64,000 nucleotides of DNA, taken from contig JAYMSP010000211.1 in assembly GCA_036897095.1 (NCBI GenBank), positions 1 through 64,000 of the forward strand, in the 5' to 3' direction. Below the pieces are notes generated by a model. The model made no database searches, was not told where the DNA came from, and was given only the letters and a program-made list of their open reading frames with translations. Position 1 is the first letter of the stretch, and every line of letters starts with the position of its first letter. Both the position numbers and the translations under genes were made by a program. Of this stretch, positions 53,100 to 64,000 are shown piece after piece. Source of the DNA: Plantago elongata (lineage: Eukaryota; Streptophyta; Magnoliopsida; Lamiales; Plantaginaceae).

Positions 53100-54516
53100 A
53101 TGAGTACGGGAAAGTATTACTGCGATTACTGCGACAAGCAATTCCAGGACACTCCTGCGGCACGGCGGCGCCACCTACAAGGTGTTCTCCACCAGCGAGC
53201 CAAAGCTCTCTGGTACGACACCGTTCGTAACTCAGGTCTCGTCTCGTCTCTATCTCATCTCACACTATCATTTCACTATTTGCCTTCAATTTAATCCATC
53301 AATCCACATGTTTCGTTTCCAATTTCAGCTGGTTTCGATCAACTTCATGACCCTCAGGCTTTCGGTAAACTTGGAGTTTGCAATCATTTCGTTCGTACGG
53401 TAATTCGATCTTCTAATTCCTGAGTCTTGAGGTTATGCAATTGTAACCAAAATAGATGGCATTCCTTCGTTTTTGTGTGGATCTGCCTGTTGATTGGTGA
53501 TTGATTGTGCTGTAGGTAATGATTGTTGATTCTGAAATGTATGGATTGTTTACTGCTCATAGTGAAGGTTCTGTTTCGGTTTGGATAATGATGAAAGAGA
53601 TGTTATATATGCAGATTGAATTTTTTCGTTCTATTTTGTGCTTGATTGGTTTACTTGTACACTGTTGCCCTTTATATGTATAGTGAATTCAACAAGTACC
53701 CACGTATCATTATCAGCTGCTCCCATTCTCGTGTTCATGTGACGAAAGGGCTTTTTGTTTAAAATGATGAACTACCGTATTTCTTTGGCGTATTGTGATT
53801 GAGTGCCACTTCATAGTGCTCCCAGTGGAAGTTTCTTTGTTAGTATTTGTACGATAGGGTGGTTAGTAACCTAACCCAAGCCTGGATTTTGAAAGTTACC
53901 GATTGCATTTCCTCAAAGATTAAACAAAGTACTAGTGTTAATGTAATATAGTAATTCCTACCTATATGTTTTAGTTTCCTGCAAAATTCTCTTTGACCTT
54001 TTAGCTTACTCAGATTTATTCTGTTATTGTTGTGTGAGAGGCTTGATAGCTAAATTCAATTCTGAATCCATAGGGAACATGCCAGTATGGAGATACTTGC
54101 AAATTCTACCATCCCAAGCAGAACGTAAATACTCAAGCAGTGGAAGGTAATTTCATATAGTTTTGATGTTTTCTTGTGATGTCACCATGATACGATCTGC
54201 TACTTTTACACCTCTTTTTTGTTCTATATTTCCAGGTTTTGTGAATAGACAATCTCAGGGTAATCCAGGCAGTGTATTGCATGGTGATGCTTCTCTTCCA
54301 GGTAAGTTCCTTGTGTTCTATAATGACCGTGCATCACATATTTATGCTTAAACACTGTGATTCTAAAACCTTTTTTCCCCCACTATATTCATACAATGGA
54401 TTAACGCAGTAATGTTTGGGAACCAATTGGGAACATCGTTAGGGAACCTACCTCCATCTCTTTGGCCGCCTCCAGAAGGGGGATATCCGCCCCAACCTTT
54501 CATTGATTGGGGATAG
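53100..54516 (+). CDS. U11/U12 snRNP 20 kDa protein (ZMAT5-type, C2H2 plus CCCH zinc fingers)
   Basis: Five exons (53100-53235, 53329-53399, 54074-54146, 54236-54301, 54410-54516) give 150 residues. The U1-type C2H2 finger has Cys8, Cys11, His25 and His31 in KYYCDYCDKQFQD. The CCCH finger has exact C-x8-C-x5-C-x3-H spacing (Cys63, Cys72, Cys78, His82). The C-terminus LPPSLWPPPEGGYPPQPFID matches the end of human ZMAT5 (LPPSL..PPPGGWPLQP..WG). That protein is part of the U11/U12 di-snRNP, which recognises the 5' splice site and branch point of minor introns. It should act in the nucleus. All introns are major-type GT-AG. The start is the first ATG of the frame. Plant databases often label it as a zinc finger CCCH protein. 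Confidence 0.88.
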
Positions 54517-57500
54517 CTATAACATCATACACAGCCTGATGTGCAGAGATCCTATACTGATAGTCATTGGATGTTCGTGTCAAAATCTGTTTGTGATCTT
54601 TAAGAGAACGCTAACAGATGAAATGATAACTCCAGTTTGCAATCCATCAAGTCATTTTGTTTAGTTACAAATACCTGAGTCCAAGGAAAAAGTACGACTA
54701 CAATATCACATGAATTTTGTTTGCTTCACCCGTTGAGTCAGTATGGAGGCTTATTGTCTCTTAACTCTTGTACTTGGGTTTGTGTTTTATTCATATTATC
54801 ATCATACCTTATTTTCCTTGCTTTTCGAGATAGTGTATGCAACTACGACTTGTCTTTTGAGCTCAAATACACAGCTCAAACTTATACTCAGTTCATCTCA
54901 ATAAAAACTTGATAACCTTAAGATTTAACCATAAAATAGTCCTTACATCACACAAAAACCTTAGTGCTTCTAATGGATACTCGTGGCTGTGGGGTATACA
55001 CCTAAAATAATGATTCATGTGTTGCAACTTGGAGTGTTGCAACTTGGAAGCAAAGTGGTTTAGCTATGTCAAAACTCAAATCTTAACAGTATCAGCCATA
55101 GGCTTCAAAGTTGATCATTAATCCAAGGAAAAATAGGGAAAATCCATTAGGGCGTATACTCCATAGTTGATGCTTAAATCACAAGTGCATAAAATAGTTT
55201 GAATATGACACCTCGTTAGATCTTTTGTCTTAACACAAAACAAACGGAATTTTTATGCAAAAAGTGAACCAAATTTACGGTTGATTAGCAAACCAAACAA
55301 GTGCTATTATTCTACTTTTTGATAATTTATGAAATACTAATATTTTTAACAATACTATGGATACAAGTATATAAAAAATAGTATACTTTTCCAGCTTAGA
55401 GACAAACAAGTAAGCCTAAAGAGAATAAGTAGGCACGCTAGTATTGTATCGGTGAGGATGAAATAGCACGCTGTTCATCAGTGGCTAAGTGCTTCATTAT
55501 TGAACAAGAGCATTACAATTTCTAAGTGGTTTCTTTCTAGTGGTCAAGCTTTCTTGGACGGAAAAAGGTAAGTATAAAAAATTTATGGGCAACTACTTTC
55601 TTTTCTTTACCCCATTACTCCAGACCCAAATCCAAGATCAAACTTCGAAAGACAACAATTTTATTTTATAGAAGATAAGAGACAAGAAGTTAAGTTAGCT
55701 AGGTAGAATGTATGTAGATATGTCACTTCATGGGCGTGTGATTGTAGCATAGAATGCAATACCATGTATGTGACCACATTTTAGGTCAATAAGAAAGAAC
55801 ATCATTTGCTCTCACACAAAGAGGATACCAATTGATATGGGCAGTTTACTACTTCGGACATAGGACTTAGGAGTATCATAGACTTACCACTTACTTTCCA
55901 GATTCAAATTATGGTTATGAGTGGGCCTTAATTTGTTTCCAGCATATCTAAGGTTGGATTTCGTTTAATATTAAGAGATCTCGAGGAGTAAGTTATAATC
56001 AAATCCGACATAAAAGTCATGTGCTAGGGGGTTGTAATATCTTACAAGACGGTCGTTTCTATTTTAGGAAATCGATTCAAACAAATCATTGCATCAAGAA
56101 CCTGTCTAAATGAAGGAATATGTTATTGAACAGTTAAAATTGTAAATAGTATAAAGTTTTTGAAGACGAATGGCATGATAATTCTAATCTTCGTGAGGTA
56201 TATGTAGATATTATGGACCATTTAGTTGCATTTTGCACTAGGAAAATGAAAGTCCATTTAGGTGTAATTAGCCCTTTTCCTGAACCCGCTTAGGTGTAAA
56301 AGAAAGCTTATATAATGTAATGGTCCATTATGGATTGAGCCATTGAGGTCCAACCATTTCAATTTGGTGCAAGTAAAAATCATTAACAGTTTTACACTTT
56401 TATCTAAATTTGTATCATTACAGAGTAGCAAATATTTTTATAGGTAAATAGGGGATTTGAGATTTGGTCCAACGTGTTTTTGAAACGTAAAAGTACCATT
56501 AGTTTCACACAAGTTGGCCTAGCTATATCCTTAAATTACCTTTTTTTTCCCTCAATTTTCTGCAACAAAATCAAAGAGTGACCATTCTAACAAAATAATT
56601 CATCTATTTTATCAGAAAATCTCCAAATGAGAACCAAATCTTAGGTACATTCACTAGGGAAAAGACAATGACATTATGACAAACTATGAATCAACAAACA
56701 TCCCTTGTTAATTGCTTCAGTTTTTAACTAAGACAAACAGTTATCCTTTCTAACTAAAATCTGTATCTCACCACTTCTCTGAAATGCATCTGTTACTGTA
56801 AAATAATATTACCACTTACCCAATTGAACAAAAATGCTTCTTGAAGCAACAGACAATCAAGAAAAGTCAGGAAAAAATCAGTTTTAAACTTTTTTTTCTT
56901 TTGCACCTTCCTTCAAAGAAATTCTTACCAGAAAAGCCATTAATCCTACAAGTGCAATTGGTCGGTTCTGCTGGGGTACTAAAATAATACTCCCTTCCTC
57001 CTCGGGACCATTATTATATCTCACTTAAATTGTATTGATGTATATTTAATAATGTTTCAGATTTTATATAGTAAAAAAGTAAACCTTATTATCACTATTC
57101 TTATCACTTTATTATTAATCTCTCATACTTTTTTCATCCATTATTTCATTTCTACTTTTAACACTAAGTAATTTCATCATTATTTATTCATATTCTTGAA
57201 AACGTGAGACAAGATTAACCAGACGTTACTAATAATGCCAGAAAGAAAAGAAATACTTCTCCCACTAAAAAGATCCCATCCCAGTATAAGTAGTGATACA
57301 CTCTCAAGTCATGTGTTGAAACTAGACAACTTGTTTCAATTCTCAAGTGGTCACAAACACAACACAAGTCCCTTCTTTCAACTTCCCAAAACGTGGGTTC
57401 CTTCACTCTCAAACCCCTACTATTACTGCCAAAATTTTGTTCTATCCTTACAAACTGCACTTACTTGAGTTTCGTTATCCCAATAGATACTGCATTTTTC

Positions 57501-57570
57501 AACATCTAGCCGCATTAGCCTTGCATGCGCTTCATTTCATAAGTTGCCAACTTGAACACTTCACTTTCTT
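54517..57570. other. 3-kb intergenic region with no supported gene
   Basis: AT-rich throughout. A Stowaway-like end (TACTCCCTTCCTCC) occurs near 56987 without a clear partner. Open frames are short and unconvincing. The last few hundred bases are the likely promoter of the polygalacturonase gene. Confidence 0.55.
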
Positions 57571-57580
57571 CATCCAATCC

Positions 57581-57588
57581 TATATATA
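57581..57588 (+). promoter_or_regulatory. TATA box of the polygalacturonase gene
   Basis: CCTATATATACC lies 50 bases before the start codon. Transcription would begin near 57615, giving a leader of only about 20-25 bases. Confidence 0.65.
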
Positions 57589-57636
57589 CCTAAACCACTT
57601 CACTCTAAGAAACATATCTAGCCTCATCAACTTATC

Positions 57637-60044
57637 ATGGACATAAGTCTTATAACACGATATCTTCTCGTCTCTTTATGCTTTTTCGCCCTTACCGCCC
57701 AATGTAGGCCTTTCGAGTACACAAAACTGAAGAATAACTACCAAATATCTCAAATTTCGGCAGCACCAGCTCCTGCACCTACTGCTAATGAAAACGTACC
57801 TGATTCCTCAACATTTCACAATGTGTTGTCGTACGGTGCTGTGGGTGATGGGGTTGCTGATGATACGCAAGCGTTCAAAATGGCTTGGGATGCAGCTTGC
57901 CAGACCGATTCTGCCACTTTCCTTGTTCCTAAGCACCACATTTTCATGATCCAATCCACGATTTTCACTGGTCCGTGTAAAAGTGGATTAGTCTTTCAGG
58001 TAAAAAAAAGGAGAAATCTTGTTATGTTATTCTTGTTTTACAGAAAATGACCTTTTTTCAAAAGCATGCAGCTTTCAAAATTTCATGCAAAACATTACCT
58101 GAATCTGTTTCTTGATACAGATTGAAGGGACCATAATGCCACCAGATGGACCTGATTCGTGGCCGAAAGCTTCGAGCAAGAGGCAATGGCTAGTGTTTTA
58201 CAGGATCAATGGAATGTCAATGCAAGGTGGTGGAATGATAGATGGAAGAGGAGAAAAGTGGTGGGCTCTTCCTTGCAAACCTCACAAAGTAATTTTCTTC
58301 AACAAAACCTTTTCAGCTTTAACTTTTTGTAGCATGAAACAAGACTCATTACTTGTAATTTCCAATGAAACAGGGGATTAATGGGACAACTTTACCTGGT
58401 CCATGTGATAGCCCAGTTGTAAGTCTTAACATACCTTAACACAACAAAATCAGAAAAAGGCGAAAAGATTCTTCACTTGGCTGATCTTGTTTGTTAACCA
58501 TCTTTTGCAGGCCATGCGGTTTTTTTCAAGCTCAAATTTGACAGTACAAGGGTTCAAAATCAAGAACAGTCCACAGTTCCATTTCCGGTTCGACAACTGT
58601 CATGATGTGCATATCAATTCACTAACAATAAAATCGCCATCTCTGAGTCCAAATACTGATGGAATTCACATAGAAAACTCTAATGATGTCCAAATACTTA
58701 ACTCTGTCATTTCTAATGGTAAAGATCTCATCCTTCACCTAATATTCATCAATTGTAGATTCATGGGTTTTTAATGATCTGAGATTTTGGCTTTTAGGTG
58801 ATGACTGTGTGTCCATTGGAGCTGGTACTTATAATGTAGACATAAGGAACATAACTTGTGGCCCTAGTCATGGGATAAGGTATATTCCTTCTCTACTTTG
58901 CATCCTCTTTGGGGCACACCCTAAAGTCCTAGACTGTGATTGAGGGAATATAAAAGCTATGCTTCACGTCAGATTATAGCTAATTCGACCATTTGATCGA
59001 TAATTAAACCAATGTCTAACGGCTCGCTGATCAGCGACTGTCATCCAAATCAGCTACCTAATCACCTCGTTGGCTAGTTCTTCTAAACAAACTTCTATTT
59101 GTTTGTCTGAAGAGATAACGACTTCGCCCTAATGTCCCCAGTCATTTTACACCTCTTGCTTGAAACAAAACTGTAATAACCAACCTTAGCTGACATAAAC
59201 TATGATACTTTAGAATAACTTTTGAGAGCAACTGCACTTAGAAATTGGATCCTTCTTGCCAACACAATCTAATGACCATGGTCCCCCATCCCACTTATCC
59301 AACCATAGAAGTTGGTCCATTAATTCCAATGCCTTTTCTGCTTTGGAGTTCTCCATGTATTGTCAACTGTTCAAATATTCCAAAAGTCCAAAACCAACTA
59401 GTGAAGTGATTACTCTAATATTCAGTACATTCTGTAAACAATCCATAAAATCTCTAAGAAGTTACTTTTTCATGTCTTTGAACATTGAGCCCCAGAATTT
59501 CATGTTATCTGTCTAATACTATTATCAACCACCTTGATGCAGCATTGGCAGTCTAGGTATCAAGAATTCACGAGCATGCGTAAAAAACATAACAGTCAGG
59601 GATTCATTTATCAAGCATTCAGACAACGGCCTCCGCATCAAAACATGGCAAGGTGGATTCGGATCCGTCTCAAAGGTCAGATTCAAAAATATCCATATGG
59701 ACACTGTTCGGAACCCAATCATGATAGACCAGTATTACTGCAATGCAAAAGCCTGCTCGAACCAAACATCTGCAGTTTATGTAACAGATGTTTCATACAC
59801 AGCGATTAAGGGTACTTACGACGTAAGAAGCCCTGCAATGCATTTAGCCTGCAGTGATGCAATGCCTTGCACTAATCTGACCATGTCAGGCGTGGAACTG
59901 TATCCGGCTCAAGGTGTCAGAATCGTGCAACCATTTTGCTGGAATGCTTATGGAGGTGCCAAGACAATCACTATTCCACCAGTGTTCTGCTTGATGGGTG
60001 GATATCCAGTAGCCTTGCCTAGTAATGATGTTGATAGATGCTGA
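57637..60044 (+). CDS. Polygalacturonase (GH28), secreted
   Basis: Six exons (57637-57999, 58121-58288, 58374-58418, 58511-58718, 58798-58879, 59543-60044) give 455 residues. The first 23 residues form a signal peptide ([14 protein letters not shown]). The protein cleaves homogalacturonan in pectin in the cell wall. A Pro/Ala-rich linker precedes the catalytic beta-helix, which starts at [19 protein letters not shown]. The catalytic blocks are SPNTDGIH (Asp242), GDDC (Asp263 and Asp264), CGPSHGISIGSLG (His286) and RIK (320-322). The usual GHG is SHG here, with the His retained. Cysteines near the C-terminus and [12 protein letters not shown] are family-typical. All introns are GT-AG and no defects are seen. 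Which growth process it serves cannot be read from the sequence. Confidence 0.94.
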
Positions 60045-60143
60045 TGATCAGAAATCCTTTTAGGGTCATGAGATTAAGTGTATCTACATATAGCTATACT
60101 TGTATTTTATAAAAATATCTAGTCTTGTTTAGCTAAAACAATT

Positions 60144-60360
60144 GCATTTTGTTGTCATTAGAATGAATACTTACAGTACATTTTAGACTATGCAACACGC
60201 GCACAGTATCATATATTATCGTCTAATCATTAATCGATCATAAAGTATAAAAATAGTTGCATTTTGTTATCGTTAAAATGAACACTTGGAATACACTTTG
60301 ACTATACGACACGCGTACAGTATCATATATTACCGTCTAATCATTAATCGATTATAAAGA
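60144..60360. repeat. 115-bp tandem duplication downstream of the polygalacturonase gene
   Basis: Two copies starting GCATTTTGTT at 60144 and 60259, each containing CAGTATCATATATTA and CGTCTAATCATTAATCGA. They differ at about 15% of sites, so the duplication is old. It may lie in or just after the 3' untranslated region. Confidence 0.88.
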
Positions 60361-60863
60361 TAGGTGGATAACTAATATGATGTGATGTCAAATCATTCAT
60401 AATATGATAGAAAGATCAACAGCGGTGACTTACAGGGTTAAAGTTAACAAGGTGAAGAAGAAAGAATATAGGAAGAGAAAGTCTGCAGCTGAATTGGGGG
60501 GAAATGTTTTAATTAGGTTTTGGTATGAGGAGGGATTTGATTGGAGATTTAGGGGTTGTTTGGGAAACAATTGTAATCGGTCAATTTGGCTCGATGAACA
60601 GGAATTTAACCTAAAATATAATTTAAATACCCCAATTTTAATTCCATTCCAAACACAATTTCACCAAAATCCATCCAAATGTCATTCAAATTCTATATCA
60701 ATCAGTCCCTTAGATATCAAATCGACTTCTACAGTAAGCCTATGCTCCTATACCAGGTTCGTCCTATAATCATCCAATTTTATCAAGTCTCACAATCGAG
60801 TTGAGTTTTTTAATTAAAATACAATTTGACATCTCACAATGCCCTAATAGGGTGAAGGAAAGA

Positions 60864-61085
60864 TACTCCTTTCATTTAAAACTTTCATTTTAACATTTTC
60901 TAATTAATTATTTTTTATTTTAATAATAAATTACTCGTAAACTATAACTGTTAAAATAATATTTAAAAAAGTTTATGTATCAAAACTTATTACTATTATA
61001 TGATATTATTAAATTATTTACTATTTTTATTTTGAGATTAATTTGGAATTAACTAAAATAAAGTCTTAAAATATCAAATGGAGTA
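60864..61085. mobile_element. Stowaway-like MITE
   Basis: TACTCCTTTCATTTAAAACT at the left and, inverted, TACTCCATTTGATATTTTAA at the right, with an AT-rich interior of about 220 bp. The TA at each end fits the Stowaway target. Confidence 0.55.
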
Positions 61086-61329
61086 GTATTTTTCAAAACT
61101 TTACTTTATAATTTGTAAGCTGAAAGAATACAAGAAAATAACGTAAAAGTCACGATCATTGAACGAGGTTGGACGCAATTGAAAGCCAAAATGAGATTTG
61201 TACCATCCTGATTTCGTTAGACCATCTCCATCAAAGTGGCAACGAAGAGTTGCAACTGCAATTTAGATGGGACTCGTGTTGGGACTCCAGTAGATGGGAC
61301 TCGTGTTGCGGTGTTGGTCTTAGCTTATT

Positions 61330-61790
61330 CACTTCTCTTTACTGTAATTCGACAAATCAATCCTCTGAAATACTACTGAGTTATGAAACAGTTAAAACTG
61401 AAGATTATCAGAAATATCTATCACCTATTGAGCAAATGAAGAAACTCAATGCAACATTGGGATCAATTGTCATACACCCTGGTGATCAGATTCCAGTTCA
61501 CAGCATATTAAAGAATACCAATCCACTCCTCATTTCCCAGGTAAAGCCGACATAAACCAAAATCATCCGCAGAAACAGAGGATGTAATGCCTTATAAGAG
61601 GAGCTATGATATCATTGAAACTAATCCAGTCTTCCAGTGCTGAGGACATGAAAGAGTACAAGTATGCGGGTTTGATGCAAGATAACCTTACATTTGGGAA
61701 AATGCAGAGTGCTAGGGAACCAAACTTCCACAATAACTTAGCATGGAAAAATGGAGCACTGTGCTAACCAACAATCACGCATCAGCAAAA
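61330..61790 (+). pseudogene. Unidentified degraded coding-like segment
   Basis: A frame open from 61169 gives SYETVKTEDYQKYLSPIEQM followed by LNATLGSIVIHPGDQIPVHS and ends shortly after LLISQ. The next bases, in other frames, give SSAETEDVMPYKRSYDIIET and then EDMKEYKYAGLMQDNLTFGK. These blocks have protein-like composition and follow one another with small frame changes and no clear intron. It therefore looks like a dead gene fragment or processed copy. I do not recognise the family. Confidence 0.35.
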
Positions 61791-62092
61791 CAGAATAAAG
61801 ACATCATCAAGAGCTTTACGAGAAGTTCTCTGACGTGCAAAGTAACGAAGATATGAACTTTTTAAACATGATATTTTCCAGGCAAACAAAAAATATGATA
61901 TACACAAATGAGAAGCAAATAAAATGAAGATCCGCACAAAGTAATCACCAGAAGCTCATTTTTGCAATTTAAATGTTCGTTTACCTATTTATTGAACACT
62001 GCATTGATAGTACAATTCACACACTTGAAGCCAAACAGACATAAACATGGACTAAGAACAGGGATTTTTAATAGACAAACTTCTTGGAGAAC

Positions 62093-63810
62093 CTAGCATG
62101 TAGAGGCAAGAACTTCCAACAAAGATGCGGCAAATTGCATTTGAGTCTCCTCATCTATAGTCAGGAAGAGAGGGACATGTACAAAGAGCGATCTAATTCC
62201 ATTCTGCTCGGCAAAACGCAAGGAGTGATAGTATACATAATTGCAAACGAAACGACCAGCATCATCTGAAGTTGTAACTTCATAACCCATTTTTGCCAAT
62301 GACTTTGTAATATCCTCGATTGGAAGAGAAGTCTGCAGGCATAGATTAACATCATGTGAAAAGGAGTAACATATTTGAGGTCAATTCTGATTTGTAAGTT
62401 AATTTTGTAAACATGAATGAATAAATGAGAGATTCTGAAAGTCTTTACATTCAAAACCATCCAATAACAGTTAGATGTGTTTCAGAAATTTCAATAAGAC
62501 TATCTCTTGGTTAACAAGAATCAACATTAGTGGAAATGCAACACGTACCACTCTTACTCGATTGATACCACCATCTGCTGGAACAATTGGTACTTTCTGC
62601 AATGAATCAAGATATTAGAAATCACACTATGAAGCTCAAGAAAGACCAAACATGAACAAGAAAAGAAATTGCTGTGAGTTCAAACCTGAGGCTTCCATCC
62701 CATCTCATCAGGGCAACGGAAAGTAGCTTCGTTGACAGCTTGATTCTCGATAGCAAATCTTGTTGCTCCACTATTAACCCCAAAATGAATCTGAATACAA
62801 AGCATTGACATGAGAAACAACACATCCATCAATGCAGTTTACGAAAACAAGAAGACAACAGAGACGCTTCAGATAAGTTGCACAATCCAAACTGCTGGGT
62901 CTTTATTGATCTGTCAGTGTGCACTCAAAAATGCCCCCATTACACACAAAGGTGCTCCTTTGAATTTTGATGCATGTATAATATAGTTCAGTTCTTAGTA
63001 TATTAAACCAACATAGCAGCTAAATGTGTGATGTACAACCTATCACCCCAGCATGGCCTACAGTATCTAAAGAAAACACAAGAGAGACCAAACAATAACC
63101 CTGCCACCTATCATTTACATTTTTCTCTACAGGAACTAAAAGGGTGCTACTAGAGAATGGATGCAGATTGAATGTCAAATGAAGACGAAAAGAGAAAAAG
63201 AAAGATCTTTATAACCAATTATACATATTATGGAAAAGATTAAGAGAGTATTTTGATGATGAACTAGCATATTGATATTCTGAAAAAGTAAGCTTAAAAC
63301 TATCGGCTAATCAGATCAAATTCAATGAGGTAGAAAGGTGTCACATTGATATTAAGGTTCAACTTGTTAAGCTTAAATCAGATCTTCTGCCCATAGTGGG
63401 CAGAAGCAGCATATGCACCTTCCGAATTAATATATCACTGATCATAACACATCTTATTTGTCAGCTAAATGTCACATGCTGTATTAATCTTTTAATATCA
63501 GGTATATCAACTCAAGGCCAAGGATGCAAAATGAACAACTGACCCAAATAACTCTTCCTGAATTCGCCGCATTCCCATCCCTACTCAAAGCAGATTGCAA
63601 TGTTTGGTATAACGGAACAAGAGCTCCATGTCCGGCAGTTTCAAGAATTGTGCAACTGCCAAGGATCAGCCCTTTTGGCAAACCCCTCTGCTTCATAAAA
63701 TCCTGGAGGCTATTAACAATTGTCTCGGTCGGATTTTCTGCCACTCCATGAAACTTCTTGAACCCAGTCACATGGATCGTTACTGGAGGAATAGGACCTT
63801 CAGAACCCAT
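62093..63810 (-). CDS. Pyrrolidone-carboxylate peptidase (peptidase C15, pyroglutamyl peptidase I)
   Basis: Four exons on the minus strand (63544-63810, 62686-62790, 62549-62596, 62093-62332) give 219 residues, the length I recall for the Arabidopsis homologue At1g56700. The start MGSEGP..TIHVTGFKKF carries the family GFxxF motif, then ENPTE. Exon 2 has HFGVNSGATRFAIENQAVNE. Exon 4 has the catalytic Cys170 in GRFVCNYVYYHS and His192 in LFVHVP. The enzyme removes N-terminal pyroglutamate from peptides in the cytosol and feeds glutamate recycling. All introns are GT-AG and in phase 0, and no defects are seen. Transcription runs leftward, and the promoter probably lies at the window edge or beyond. 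Confidence 0.93.
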
Positions 63811-64000
63811 CTAGAGACAGTCCAAATATCACAAAAAGCAAAAATATATTTGTACACCTGTGGAAGACCCAAAAACAGAAAATTAGAACCAAACAATGTA
63901 AAGCTGCAAGCTTTTTTGCACTTGGACTGCATAAAGAAGCAAATAAAGCCCAAGTACATCAATACACTTCATTATAGAAAAATCCCATATTGGTGATAGT
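63811..64000. other. Leader or promoter edge of the C15 peptidase gene
   Basis: Only 190 bases remain to the window end. I see no second gene. An untranslated exon of the peptidase gene could start here. Confidence 0.4.

Noticed and set aside
60404-60769. 121-codon frame after the polygalacturonase gene
   Set aside because: Codon use and composition look random, and the frame crosses likely MITE-type sequence. No conserved block was seen.

Overview
The window is nuclear DNA of a flowering plant, most likely a eudicot. It is AT-rich, its genes carry many short exons with GT-AG introns, and it holds plant-only families together with Copia, CACTA, LINE, Stowaway-like and Mutator-like elements. 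The species cannot be told from the sequence. An asterid is possible, but that is only an impression. All gene models below were built by hand from splice sites, reading phase and remembered family sequences, without database searches.

Layout, left to right. A nuclear-envelope coiled-coil protein gene of the NEAP type lies at 3.9-7.0 kb (+). A Mutator-like element with terminal inverted repeats and target-site duplications (7.6-8.8 kb) carries what looks like a captured piece of a plastid transcription protein gene (PAP8/pTAC6-like). An old Copia retroelement (9.26-22.46 kb, +) is split by an 8.07 kb CACTA transposon (12.0-20.1 kb, genes on -) that still has its TCC target duplication. A receptor-like kinase gene follows (26.6-29.2 kb, +). 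Next is a decayed Rab-GAP (TBC) gene (30.6-33.4 kb, -), then a patch of LINE and Copia debris (34.6-37.4 kb). A GSK3/shaggy-like kinase gene (leader from 39.6 kb, coding 43.2-47.8 kb, +) has a 3.4 kb leader intron filled with nested MITEs. Beyond it are an LTR-like remnant with a 68-bp tandem repeat (48.4-49.1 kb), a short LTR retroelement bounded by TATTT duplications (49.4-51.4 kb, -) and an F-box gene relic (51.6-52.1 kb, -).

The right-hand part holds a U11/U12-20K (ZMAT5-type) minor-spliceosome protein gene (53.1-54.5 kb, +), a secreted polygalacturonase gene (57.6-60.0 kb, +), an unidentified degraded coding-like segment (61.3-61.8 kb) and a pyrrolidone-carboxylate peptidase gene (62.1-63.8 kb, -).

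The six intact genes do unrelated jobs: nuclear envelope structure, membrane signalling, brassinosteroid-type kinase signalling, minor splicing, wall pectin breakdown and peptide turnover. There is no operon-like or clustered system. The unusual content lies in the elements, namely nested insertion, gene capture and internal tandem duplications, and in the decay of the Rab-GAP gene. Nothing here looks like a wholly new biological system.
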